Of a stretch of DNA of 64,000 bases, positions 34,674-43,400 are shown one piece after another (the stretch's first letter is position 1; every line of letters starts with the position of its first letter). A program made the position numbers and the translations under genes. The DNA comes from TC-15 sp034437275 (lineage in GTDB: Bacteria; Chloroflexota; Anaerolineae; Aggregatilineales; Aggregatilineaceae). The notes under the pieces are model-generated. The model searched no databases. It worked only from the letters and a program-made list of their open reading frames with translations, and was not told where the DNA came from. Where the stretch lies: positions 20,132-84,131 of the forward strand of contig DAOTUD010000094.1 in assembly GCA_034437275.1 (NCBI GenBank), read 5' to 3'.

Positions 34674-36497
34674 ATGGCGACACCTTACGACGGCAAAGTA
34701 GCGATCTGGCACTGGAAGGGCGATTCCATTGCCGAAGAGACAGTCGAAGACGTAGTGAGCACCTTGCAAAAGTGGGCACCTGCCGTCAAGCAGGTGTGGG
34801 TCAAGACCAGCGATGGCGAGTACTGGCAGGGGCAGTTCGATTCCGACCGCGACCTGGCGATCGACGGCGTCGCCAGCGTGGACAAATGGGTGCGCATCCT
34901 GGAGGCCAACGGGATGGAGTTCCACGCCTGGGCGGTGGTCAAGGGCGAGAACGTCACCGCAGAGGCCGACCGCATCATCGAGGTGTGCAACCGGTCCGGC
35001 GTGCGCTCGATGGTGCTGGACGTGGAGCCGTATTCGGGCTTCTGGCAGGTCGGGCCGGACGAGGTGCGCCCGCTGATGACGCGCATCCGGCGCGGGGTAG
35101 GGGGGCGCTTCCATATCGGCATGGCGGTCGACCCGCGTCCCCAGCACAAGCCGCGTATTTTCCCCGAGGAGTGGCGGCCCTTCGTCAACAGCGTGCATTT
35201 GCAGCTTTACTGGAACACCTTCCAGCGCGACATGGAGGAGGTGCTCGACGAAGGCTTCGCCACCTGGCAGGATTACGGGCTGCCGTTATTCCCGGTGCTG
35301 CCGGGCAGCGCCCCGGTGCGCGAGATCAACGACGCGCGCGAAGTGGCCGTCAGGCGGCACAAGGCGACCGGCATCAGTTGGTGGCGCTTCGGCGTGATCG
35401 GCCCGGTCGAGTTCCCCGCGATCAATCACACGGTGTCGGACGTGGACGAAGACGACGACCAGCCGCCCGCGTCCCAGGGGCGCTACGGGATCGAGGTGGT
35501 CGTCACGCCGGATAGCCCGCGTTACCACGACGGCGTGCACGACGATCAGGACCCGGACGACGTGTTCGAGACGTTCCGCAGCACATGGGGCTGGACCACC
35601 AAGTATAAGAACACGATGCAGAACAGCAGCTCCGTCTGGGCGCGCTGGGACCCCCAACTGGTCGCCAGCGGCTGGTACGAGGTATCCGCATTTGTCCCGG
35701 CCCGGCATGCCACCACCGACCGCGCGCGCTTCAAGCTGCACGGTGTGCTGGATCACTCCGGCGAGCTTGAAATCCCGGTGCGCCAGTCCAGCTACTCGAA
35801 TTTGTGGGTTCCGCTGGGCGTGTTCCAGTTCGATGCCAACAACGCGCGGGCCGGGGTGGTGTTCCTGAACGACCTGACCGGCGAGGTCGACGAGGAGATC
35901 GCCTTCGACGCGCTGCGCTGGCGGCAGATCGTCGGGATCGTGCCCTCCGACAAATACCTGGCCGACGGCTACGACAGCCCGGTCGGCACGGCGTCGGAAC
36001 GGCGCAGCGACCAGGTGTGGCCCGGCGACTGGTTCGACGCGACCGGTTTCGACGTGCTCTACCGCAACGGGTCGGCCTACCACACCGGGACCGATCTCAA
36101 CATGAACGAGCCGTACTGGGACGCGGACGCTCACTCGCCGGTGTATGCCTCAGCCAGCGGGATCGTCACCTTCGCCGACCGGCTGCCCGGCTGGGGCAAC
36201 GTGATCGTGATCCGGCACGACCCGCTGATCACGACCGGGCAGGTGATTTACGGGCGTTACGCGCACGTCGAGGACATCGAGGTCAGCGTCGGGGATCGCG
36301 TGGTGCGCGGGCAGCGCATCAGCAAGGTGGGGGATGCGGGCGGCATCTTCGCCTATCACCTGCACTTCGACCTGAGTCCGACCGACATTCTCGCCAGCCA
36401 GCCCTGGCACTGGCCCAAGCTCAACCGGGCCAACCTGCGCGCGAACTATATCGATCCGTTGGAGTTCATCCGCGAGCACCGGCCCAAGGATCGCTAG
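34674..36497 (+). CDS. Multidomain M23 (LytM) protein with TIM-barrel-like N-terminus and golvesin-like middle
   Basis: Protein of 607 residues. Residues 1-240 look like a glycosidase-type TIM barrel (VWVKTSDGEYWQGQFD, MVLDVEPYSGFW, LQLYWNTF). Residues about 265-420 resemble a golvesin/CBM-like beta-sandwich (YEVSAFVPARHATTDRARF, GELEIPVRQSSYSNLWVPLGVFQF). The C-terminal M23 metallopeptidase domain keeps its zinc ligands: His470 and Asp474 in HTGTDLN, and HLHFD at 562-566 with His564. Despite a cell-wall-type domain set there is no signal peptide or membrane segment after the ATG that follows GGAGG. Stop codon TAG marks the edge of repeat B. Confidence 0.8.
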   Translation: MATPYDGKVAIWHWKGDSIAEETVEDVVSTLQKWAPAVKQVWVKTSDGEYWQGQFDSDRDLAIDGVASVDKWVRILEANGMEFHAWAVVKGENVTAEADRIIEVCNRSGVRSMVLDVEPYSGFWQVGPDEVRPLMTRIRRGVGGRFHIGMAVDPRPQHKPRIFPEEWRPFVNSVHLQLYWNTFQRDMEEVLDEGFATWQDYGLPLFPVLPGSAPVREINDAREVAVRRHKATGISWWRFGVIGPVEFPAINHTVSDVDEDDDQPPASQGRYGIEVVVTPDSPRYHDGVHDDQDPDDVFETFRSTWGWTTKYKNTMQNSSSVWARWDPQLVASGWYEVSAFVPARHATTDRARFKLHGVLDHSGELEIPVRQSSYSNLWVPLGVFQFDANNARAGVVFLNDLTGEVDEEIAFDALRWRQIVGIVPSDKYLADGYDSPVGTASERRSDQVWPGDWFDATGFDVLYRNGSAYHTGTDLNMNEPYWDADAHSPVYASASGIVTFADRLPGWGNVIVIRHDPLITTGQVIYGRYAHVEDIEVSVGDRVVRGQRISKVGDAGGIFAYHLHFDLSPTDILASQPWHWPKLNRANLRANYIDPLEFIREHRPKDR

Positions 36498-36663
36498 AGG
36501 CTGTTATGCACTTTTTACCCCTATCCCCCGACCCCTTTCCCCGCACGCGGAGAAAGGGGGGAGGCGCAAGTCCCTCTCCGTTTACGGGGAGGGATTTAGG
36601 CAGGGGTAAAACTTACGGGGAAAAATCTACTGTAAACAGCCTGCGTAAGTTCATGACATGCTC
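36495..36663. repeat. MITE-like repeat B
   Basis: About 168 bp, nearly identical to repeat C at 40233. Left end GAGGCTGTTATGCACTT (36498) and complement of the right end GAGCATGTCATGAACTT match at 13 of 17 positions; nested inside are AGGCTGTT/AACAGCCT and the TTTTTACCCC/GGGGTAAAA core shared with repeats A and D. It begins at the stop codon of the M23 gene. No clear target duplication is visible. Confidence 0.8.
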
Positions 36664-36700
36664 GAGGCGCGGGTGGCGTAATTTATCGACGTGCGATAGG

Positions 36701-36725
36701 GGGGTGCCGGAGAGCCGGCAGCCCC
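36701..36725 (+). repeat. Strong hairpin upstream of the nucleotidyltransferase gene
   Basis: GGGGTGCCGG pairs with CCGGCA-G-CCCC (one bulged G), loop AGAG. There is no T-run; it may be the transcript end for the M23 gene or a leader structure 30 bp before the GTG start. Confidence 0.4.
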
Positions 36726-36755
36726 TGCCTGTATAGGCCGCAGAAAGGAGGCAGC

Positions 36756-37571
36756 GTGACCGATATCCGCACCGATCGCTGGCAGTTGGGGACCGCCCAC
36801 AACCTGTCGGCAGTGCTCGCCCTGGACAGCGCGGTGCGCGCGTTGATCGTGTTCGGATCGGCGGCCAGCCGTCCGGCGGCGCGGCTCGATGGTTGGAGCG
36901 ACCTGGACCTGCTGGTCGTCGTCAAAGACGGGGCGACCGACCGCTTCGTGTCGTCGCTGGATTGGCTGGAGCCGCTGGGCGGCATCTTCGCGTGGGAGCA
37001 CCACCCGCGCCCGTTCCGGCATACGCTGCGCGTGTGCCTGGACGATTTCCGCCGCCTGGACCTGGTCATCGCCGACGAGAACGCCGTCGAACAGCTCAGC
37101 GAGTGGGCGCGCGTGCCGTTCGTCGGGCAAAAGCGTGTGCTGTTCTCCAGCTCGACCGAGGTCGACAAGATGCTGATGCGCCCGTCGCTGCCGCTGGTCA
37201 GTGCCCGGCCTTCGCCCACCGATTTCGCGCAGATGGCCAACACGTTCTGGTTCAAAGGCGCGAAGGCGGTCGAACGGGTGGTGCGCGGCGATCTGCTGGT
37301 CGGGTTGCATCTCAGCCTGGACCAGGTGCGCGACTGTCTGGCGCTGGGTATGATGCTGCGCGAGCGCGAAGGCACGGCGGACGCGGCGGTACTCGACCAG
37401 TTGCACGGGGCAGCCCGGCCCTTTACCCCGCTGGACATCCTCGACAGCCTGGAACACAGCGCCCATGCCTTCGATGCGCTGGCCGAGGCGTGGTCGCCGG
37501 TGTACTGGCCGCGCACCGGCAGCCTCCAGGCCTGGATCGCGGCGGCGCGGGCGGCGCTGGCGGCGGGCTAG
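36756..37571 (+). CDS. Nucleotidyltransferase-domain protein
   Basis: Protein of 271 residues with a Pol-beta-type nucleotidyltransferase motif: GS at 34-35 (FGSAASRP) and Asp49/Asp51 in WSDLDLLVV, plus a later RLDLVIAD strand that supplies the third acid. The C-terminal half is helical (FWFKGAKAVERVVRGDLLVGLHLSLDQ), as in aminoglycoside 6-adenylyltransferase-like proteins. Substrate unknown; antibiotic modification is only one possibility. GTG start at 36756 is chosen because AAAGGAGG lies 5 bp upstream. Confidence 0.8.
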   Translation: MTDIRTDRWQLGTAHNLSAVLALDSAVRALIVFGSAASRPAARLDGWSDLDLLVVVKDGATDRFVSSLDWLEPLGGIFAWEHHPRPFRHTLRVCLDDFRRLDLVIADENAVEQLSEWARVPFVGQKRVLFSSSTEVDKMLMRPSLPLVSARPSPTDFAQMANTFWFKGAKAVERVVRGDLLVGLHLSLDQVRDCLALGMMLREREGTADAAVLDQLHGAARPFTPLDILDSLEHSAHAFDALAEAWSPVYWPRTGSLQAWIAAARAALAAG

Positions 37572-37623
37572 CGCCGTATGCCTGCCGTACCCCGGGCGTT
37601 GCATGATCCCCGGGACCTCCTGG

Positions 37624-37629
37624 TATAAT
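37624..37629 (+). promoter_or_regulatory. -10 element of a leaderless fhaA promoter
   Basis: TATAAT ends 7 bp before the ATG at 37637, so transcription should begin at or next to the start codon. TTGCAT at 37599-37604 is a weak -35 with 19-bp spacer. No ribosome binding site is present. Confidence 0.6.
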
Positions 37630-37636
37630 CTCCGAT

Positions 37637-38428
37637 ATGAACGATAATCAACTGTCACGTTTTGAAGCCCGGGTGCGGGCGCTGGTCGAAGGGAGCTTCG
37701 CGCGCCTGTTCGCCGGGCGCATTCAGCCCAGCGAAGTCGCGCACCGTCTCGCCCATGCGATGGGCGCACATGCCTTGCCGCGTGCCGGTGGCGTGCAGGC
37801 GGCCCCAGCGCATTACGTCGTGCGGCTGCACCCCGACGATCACGCGGCGCTGCTGGCTCGCCAACCGGCCCTGGCCGCGATCCTGGCCCAGCACGTGCTG
37901 GCGCTGGCACAGGAGGCCGGGCTGGTATTGGACGCGCCACCGGAGGTCGAGCTGGTCGCGGTGGGTGATGTCCCGCTGCATGGGATCGCGGTGGTGGCGG
38001 ATGCCAGCGCGCCGGACGCCGAACCGACGCACGCGATGGCACCGGTCGCTGATGCTCCGCGCCCCGACCGGCTGCCGGAGGTGTTTCTGCTGGTGGATGG
38101 CAGCCGCTATGTGCCGCTCGACCGCCCGGTGATCAACGTGGGGCGGCGGCGCGATAACACCATCGTGCTCGACGATCCGCGCGTCAGCCGGCACCATGCC
38201 CAGCTGCGCTTTCGACAGGGCGCGTTTGTGGTGTACGATCTGGGCAGCAGCGGCGGTACGTATGTCAATGGTGCGCGCGTCACCGAATGCGTGCTGCAAC
38301 CGGGCGACGTGATCGCGTTGGGCGGGGTGCAGGTGGTGTACGTCGTGGAGGACAGCACCACCGGCCAGCTGCCGTCTGGCGGCGATACGCGCGTCGGGCT
38401 GGACCGGGTCGAGGATGATATAACGTGA
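37637..38428 (+). CDS. FhaA-like protein: DUF3662 plus FHA domain
   Basis: Protein of 263 residues. Residues 3-120 form a DUF3662/FhaA_N domain (FEARVRALVEGSFARLFAGRIQPSEVAHRL; YVVRLHPDDHAALL). Residues about 150-245 form an FHA domain with INVGRRRDNTIVLDDPRVSRHHAQL and GSSGGTYVNG, including the Arg, Ser and His that bind phosphothreonine. FhaA in Actinobacteria works with Ser/Thr kinases in cell-wall control. It overlaps the next gene by 4 bp (GTGA). No kinase or PP2C gene lies in the window. Confidence 0.88.
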   Translation: MNDNQLSRFEARVRALVEGSFARLFAGRIQPSEVAHRLAHAMGAHALPRAGGVQAAPAHYVVRLHPDDHAALLARQPALAAILAQHVLALAQEAGLVLDAPPEVELVAVGDVPLHGIAVVADASAPDAEPTHAMAPVADAPRPDRLPEVFLLVDGSRYVPLDRPVINVGRRRDNTIVLDDPRVSRHHAQLRFRQGAFVVYDLGSSGGTYVNGARVTECVLQPGDVIALGGVQVVYVVEDSTTGQLPSGGDTRVGLDRVEDDIT

Positions 38429-38862
38429 GTACGGAACTGCTGCTGTTGGCGCTGCGCGTGGCGGCGGCCCTGCTGCTGCTTGGCTTCCTGGGCGCGGTGG
38501 TGATTGTCGTGTGGCGTGACTACCGGGCGGCGGCGGTGGTCGTGGCGGCCAGTTCGCGCCAGCGCGGGCGGTTGGTCGTCGTCGCGGCGGCGAATGGGGC
38601 GGTCGAAAACGGGGGCAGCTTCCCGCTGCTGCCATTGACCAGCCTGGGGCGCGCCCCGACCAACACCGTCGTGCTGCACGATTCGTTTTGCAGCCAGGAG
38701 CACGCCCTCGTGACGCAGCGCGGCGGCCAGTGGTGGCTGGAGGATCGCCACAGCAGCAATGGCACGCGCCTGAACGGGGACCCGGTGCGCGAGCCGGTGG
38801 TCCTGTCTTCGGGCGATGTGATCGGGGTCGGGCAGGTGGAATTGAAGATCGAGTTAGAGTGA
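38425..38862 (+). CDS. FhaB-like membrane-anchored FHA protein
   Basis: Protein of 145 residues: an N-terminal transmembrane helix (LLLALRVAAALLLLGFLGAVVIVVW, residues 5-30), a basic stretch, then an FHA domain with LTSLGRAPTNTVVLHDSFCSQEHALV and DRHSSNGTRLNGDPV. The Arg, Ser and Asn positions for phosphothreonine binding are kept. It begins with GTG overlapping the FhaA-like stop, so they are translationally coupled, matching the fhaA-fhaB order in Actinobacteria. Confidence 0.88.
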   Translation: MSTELLLLALRVAAALLLLGFLGAVVIVVWRDYRAAAVVVAASSRQRGRLVVVAAANGAVENGGSFPLLPLTSLGRAPTNTVVLHDSFCSQEHALVTQRGGQWWLEDRHSSNGTRLNGDPVREPVVLSSGDVIGVGQVELKIELE

Positions 38863-38908
38863 TTTAGACAGCATGTGATGGCTTTTGGTTTGAGAGGAGC
38901 AACATATT

Positions 38909-39400
38909 TTGGCTGGAAACGATATTACACGGTCAGCATATTCCCAAATCACCCTCCGCTTGTTTACCCCCGCCGATCTGTCGGACATCACCAAGCTTGA
39001 CCGGCGCGTATATGGCAGCGGTGCGTATTCGCAGTACGTCTTTCGCCAGTTGTACGACCTGTTCCCGCGTCTGATCTGGGTCGTGGAGCAGGACAAAATG
39101 CTGGTGGCGCACATTTGCGGCGCGGTGTCGCAGGACAACGAGGTCGGCTGGATTCTGAATTTCGCGGTGCAGGGGCATTTCCGGCGGTTGGGGGTTGGTC
39201 GCCGTTTGATGCAGCGCGTCCGCGACGAACTGGTCGCCACCGGCGTGCAGCGCGTCCGGACGACGGTCGAGCCGGAGAACGCCGCTGCGTTCCGGCTGTG
39301 CGAGAAGCTGAATTTTGAGCACGCTGGGGTGGAGGACGACTACTATGGCGATGGCATGGAACGAGCCATCATGGAATACACGGTTCCACAGGAGGAATGA
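38909..39400 (+). CDS. GNAT-family N-acetyltransferase (RimI-like)
   Basis: Protein of 163 residues with the full GNAT fold: VAHICGAV, FAVQGHFRRLGVGRRLMQ with the R/Q-x-x-G-x-G/A acetyl-CoA loop, VRTTVEPENAAAFRLCEKLNF and the C-terminal GDGMERAIMEY. It resembles ribosomal-protein alanine acetyltransferases but substrate is open. Start is TTG at 38909, with GAGAGGAGC upstream at suitable spacing. Its stop overlaps the SDR region; the two are one transcript. Confidence 0.85.
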   Translation: MAGNDITRSAYSQITLRLFTPADLSDITKLDRRVYGSGAYSQYVFRQLYDLFPRLIWVVEQDKMLVAHICGAVSQDNEVGWILNFAVQGHFRRLGVGRRLMQRVRDELVATGVQRVRTTVEPENAAAFRLCEKLNFEHAGVEDDYYGDGMERAIMEYTVPQEE

Positions 39401-39402
39401 GC

Positions 39403-40194
39403 ATGGATGTAGGATTGCACGGGGCCAGAGTCCTCGTCGCGGCCAGCAGCCGGGGCCTGGGCCGGGCGACGGCGCGCCGCTTCGCGCTGGAGGGCGCGCA
39501 CGTGGCGATCAATGGGCGCACGGCGGACGACCTGGCGGCGACGGCGGACGCGCTGCGCCAGGAAAGCGGCCAGCCGGTGGTCGAGCTGCCGGGCGACCTG
39601 ACCGATCCCGGCACGGTCGCGCAACTGGTCCAGCAGGCTGCTGATGAGTTGGGCGGGCTGGATATCCTGGTCACGAACGCCGGGGGGCCGCCGCCGGGCA
39701 CGTTTGCGACGGTTGGGCTTGCCGCCTGGGAGGAAGCCTTCCAGCTAACCGTGATGAGCGCGGTGCGCCTGATCCACGCTGCGCTGCCGCTGCTGCGCCA
39801 GAGTGAGCGGCCCGCCATCCTGACCATCACCTCCGTCTCGATCAAGCAGCCGGTTGATAACCTGATCCTGTCCAACAGTGTGCGGATGGCGGTCGGCGGC
39901 CTGACGAAATCGCTGGCCGAGGAACTGGGGCCGGCGGGCATCCGCGTCAACAGCATCCTGCCCGGATGGACGCGCACCGCGCGCGTCGAGCAGTTGATGC
40001 AAGCCAGCGCCGACGCGCAGGATATCAGCGTCGAAGAGGCGATCCAGGCGCGGACAGCGGCGGTGCCGTTGGGTCGCATGGGCACGCCGGCGGAATTCGG
40101 CAACGTGGCCGCATTTTTGTGTTCGCCGGCGGCGGGTTACGTGCACGGCGCGATGATTCCGGTGGATGGCGGCGCGATCCAGGCCACGCTGTAG
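39403..40194 (+). CDS. SDR-family oxidoreductase with altered catalytic motif
   Basis: Short-chain dehydrogenase of 263 residues with cofactor loop ASSRGLGRA (14-22), NAGG at 92-95 and C-terminal PVDGGAIQ. The catalytic Ser144 is kept (TSVSIKQP), but the Tyr-x3-Lys expected 13 residues later reads Ser157-Asn-Ser-Val-Arg161. An SDR subgroup with this substitution is known, often annotated as 3-oxoacyl-ACP reductase; activity is uncertain. ATG at 39403 is preferred over 39397 because AGGAGG lies 7 bp upstream. Confidence 0.82.
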   Translation: MDVGLHGARVLVAASSRGLGRATARRFALEGAHVAINGRTADDLAATADALRQESGQPVVELPGDLTDPGTVAQLVQQAADELGGLDILVTNAGGPPPGTFATVGLAAWEEAFQLTVMSAVRLIHAALPLLRQSERPAILTITSVSIKQPVDNLILSNSVRMAVGGLTKSLAEELGPAGIRVNSILPGWTRTARVEQLMQASADAQDISVEEAIQARTAAVPLGRMGTPAEFGNVAAFLCSPAAGYVHGAMIPVDGGAIQATL

Positions 40195-40232
40195 ACGACG
40201 CCGTCCCGATTGGCGGCCTCACAGGCTGTCGT

Positions 40233-40400
40233 TAGAGGCTGTTATGCACTTTTTACCCCTATCCCCCGACCCCTTTCCCTTCACGCGGAGAAAGGGGGGA
40301 GGCGTAAGTCCCTCTCCGTCTACGGGGAGGGATTTAGGGAGGCGTAAAACTTACGGAAAAAATCCACTGTAAACAGCCTGCGTAAGTTCATAACACGCTC
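40233..40400. repeat. MITE-like repeat C
   Basis: About 168 bp, nearly identical to repeat B. Left end GAGGCTGTTATGCACTT (40236) and complement of the right end GAGCGTGTTATGAACTT match at 14 of 17 positions; both sides are bordered by TA. The nested core runs about 40250-40349. It starts about 40 bp after the SDR stop and ends about 70 bp before the CHAT gene. Confidence 0.8.
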
Positions 40401-40404
40401 TAGC

Positions 40405-40440
40405 GCCCGGTGGACTCGTCACCGGGCCTTAGTAGCCCTT
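40405..40440 (+). terminator. Hairpin upstream of the CHAT gene
   Basis: GCCCGGTG (40405-40412) pairs perfectly with CACCGGGC (40420-40427), loop 7 nt, followed after some bases by CCCTTTT. Likely end of the GNAT-SDR transcript. Confidence 0.5.
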
Positions 40441-40455
40441 TTCGGCGTTTCCCAC

Positions 40456-40461
40456 TATACT
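40456..40461 (+). promoter_or_regulatory. -10 element of a leaderless CHAT-gene promoter
   Basis: TATACT ends 7 bp before the ATG at 40469; no ribosome binding site lies between. No good -35 is visible. Confidence 0.5.
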
Positions 40462-40468
40462 GCCAGTT

Positions 40469-43400
40469 ATGGACGAAAAACTCACTTCTTTACGTAAGGC
40501 GTTGACCGTTGTCGACGGGCGCGATGTGGTAGCCGATCCCGGCGTGGCCCAACTGCGGCGCTACCTGCCGGTGCTGGCGGTGATCGCTGCGCCGTACGCT
40601 GGGCTGGGCGGCGGGCAGGACCCGCTCAACCCGCTGGACGCGGTGGGCGAATGGCGCAATCTGTGCCGGGCGTTGGCGGATGGGGCCGCGGCGGGCGATG
40701 GGGCTGGCGTGCCGTTGGCGCTGGTGCGGCTGGCGCCGCCGTCGTCGGAACGGCTGGCGCAAGCCCTCGCGGTTGACGGGCCGGATATGTTTACGGTGGT
40801 GCACCTGGTGAGCCACGCCGAGCGCGATACGCTGCACCTCGAAGACGAGGATGGCCACGAAGCCTATGCCGTTCCAGAGCATGTGGTGCGGTTGTTTGCG
40901 CATGGCCGGGTGCGGCTGGTGGTACTGGATGGCTGCTTTAGCCAGCGTCTCGCCCAGGTGCTGCTCGACGAAACCAGCGTGCAGGCGGTGGCCGGGACGC
41001 GCCGCAAAGTACCCGCTGCCAGCGCCCGTCAATTTGCCACCCGGTTTTATCCCCGGCTGGCGCGCGGCGAGAGCGTGCAGGACGCGTTCCGCGCGTCGCT
41101 CGCCGGGCTGGGGCAGGCCGACCGTTACGAATTGGTGACAGATGAGGACCTGTTCGAAGTTGTGCTGCCGCTGCCGCCGCCCAACCTGCGGGCCACACGG
41201 GCGCTGGTGGGCGATGGGCTGCCGCGCATGGTCAACGTGCCGCAGCCGGAAGGCTTCGTTGGACGGCGTGAAATCCTGGGGTGCATGGCGCGCGACATTC
41301 CCTACCACGACCAGCCTGCCTACGCCCTCACTGGGCCGGTCGGGACCGGCAAGAGCATGGTGACCGCCGAGTTCGCCAACCGGTTTGGCTGGCGCTTTCC
41401 GGGCGGGGTGCTGTGGTGGCCGGCCAACATCCAGACCACCACGCGCGAGATCGTCGCGGCCCTGGCGCAGCTGCTGGAGCTGCCGGTCTATGCCAGCGCG
41501 GACGAGCTGCTGGCGCGGCTGCGCGACCGTCCGGCGCTGCTCGTGCTGGATGGCGTGGACGCGGTGACGGACCCAGCAGAAAACGAGCGATTGGCCGCCT
41601 TCATTGGCCGCATCGGCGCGGGCAGCGGGGTGCTGCTGACCGCGCGCACCCTCAGCGCGCCCCTGCGCCAGCTTGAGGTGGTCCAGGAGATCACGCTCGG
41701 CCCGCTGGCCCCCAAAGCGGCGCGCACCCTGGCGATGCGGCTGGCCGTTGAGCGCGACATCGACGCGCTGGACGTGGACACCATCGACGATTTCCTGGAG
41801 CGCGCGCGCAATCTGCCCTGGCTGATCGCGCGCGGCGTGCGCCTGATCGAAACCGACGGCATCGACGAGGCGCTGGAAGACCTGAGCGCCTACCAACCGG
41901 AGCGCGCCGCCCCGCTGGGCCTGTACCTGGGGCGCTGGCTGGCGCTGCTGGCCCGCGAACCGGCGCGTCCGCTGGACCTCCTCATCCGCACGCAGGGATT
42001 ACCCGCTGCGTTCGATGTGGCATTAGCGGCGAGCCTGGACGAGGATCAGGACGTCGAGCAGCAGGTGCGCATCTTGTGCAAACATGGGCTGCTGTGCCGC
42101 GAGGGGGATTTGCTGGTGGTGCCGCCGGTGGTCCGTGCCCAGGTCCAGCAGCAGTACGCCTTCAAAGCGCCGGAGCGCGCCCGGGTCGACCACCTGGCGA
42201 TGGCGCACCTGGCCGCGACATGGCCCCCGCTGGACGATCCCATGCCGCTCGACCGGGCGCTGTACGCCCGGCTGAACAATACGCGGGCGCTGCTGGCGCG
42301 CCAGATGCACCCCGACAGCATGTTCGATGCGGCGGTCGTGACGCAACTGCTGGTGGCGTCGGCCCTGGCGTTTCGTGCGGCGGGGCTGGCCGCGGAGTTC
42401 CTGGGCTATGCCGCCCCGATCCGCGAACGACTGGCCGAGGATGGCCCGGACTACACGCGGCTGCAGGTCGTCATGGGCGCGGCGCTGAGCGTGCTCCCTG
42501 GGCGGCAGGACGAGGCCGGCTGGATGTTCCAGATTGCGATCACGCTGCCCAACCTGGACCCCAACGTGCTGGCCGAAGCCAACCAGGCGCACGGGCGGCA
42601 CTTGATGCGCGTCGAGCAGTACGCCGATGCCGAGGCGGCCTTTTCCGGCGCGGTGCGGCCCCTGCAACTGGCGGGGCGCGCGGCGGATATGTCGCTGGCG
42701 GCGGCGGTGCTGTACGATTGGGGGCAGGCCTTGATGGCGCAGGGGCGCTATCAGGAGGCGGTGCCGCGCTTCCAGGGGGCGATGTCCGGCTATGTCGAAC
42801 TGCAACAGCCCGAGGACGCGATCATGGTACAGCGCGAGTTGGCCGAGGCGCTGCAGGCGTTGGGGCAGGTCGACCGCGCCGAGGATCTGCTGCGGCGGGC
42901 GTTGGCCTCGACCGCCGACCGGGCGCTGCGCGGGCGGCTGCGTTTCCAGTTGGGGATGCTGCACACTGCGCGCGGCGAACAGGCGCACCGCGCCGGGGAC
43001 CAGGACGCCAGCCGGCTCGAATGGACTACCGCCGAGATGCACCTGATCGACGCGGTGCCCGGCCTGCTGCCAGAGCCATCGCTGGCTTCGCTGGGCGCGA
43101 TCTTCCACGAACTGGCGCGCGTGCAGGGGCGGCTCTCGCGGCTGGCGGATGCGGTGGCGAACGCAGACCGCGCCCGGCGTTTCTTCGACCAGGTCGGGCA
43201 GTGGCACAATATGGCGGTGTCGTCGCTGACGTTGGGCCAGTTGTGCATGGCGCAGGGTGACTCCGTCGCGGCGCAGGCGGCGCTGCACACCGCGCTGGAC
43301 ATGGCCGCCGCGCTGGACAACGACGCGCTGGTCAAGCAGATCGCCGGGGTGCTGGTGCGCGTGCACCATATCCGGATGCGGCACGCCGTCTATGCCGACC

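Noticed and set aside
36756..37571. MNT/HEPN toxin-antitoxin based on the nucleotidyltransferase
   Set aside because: The protein is too long for an MNT antitoxin and there is no HEPN gene beside it.
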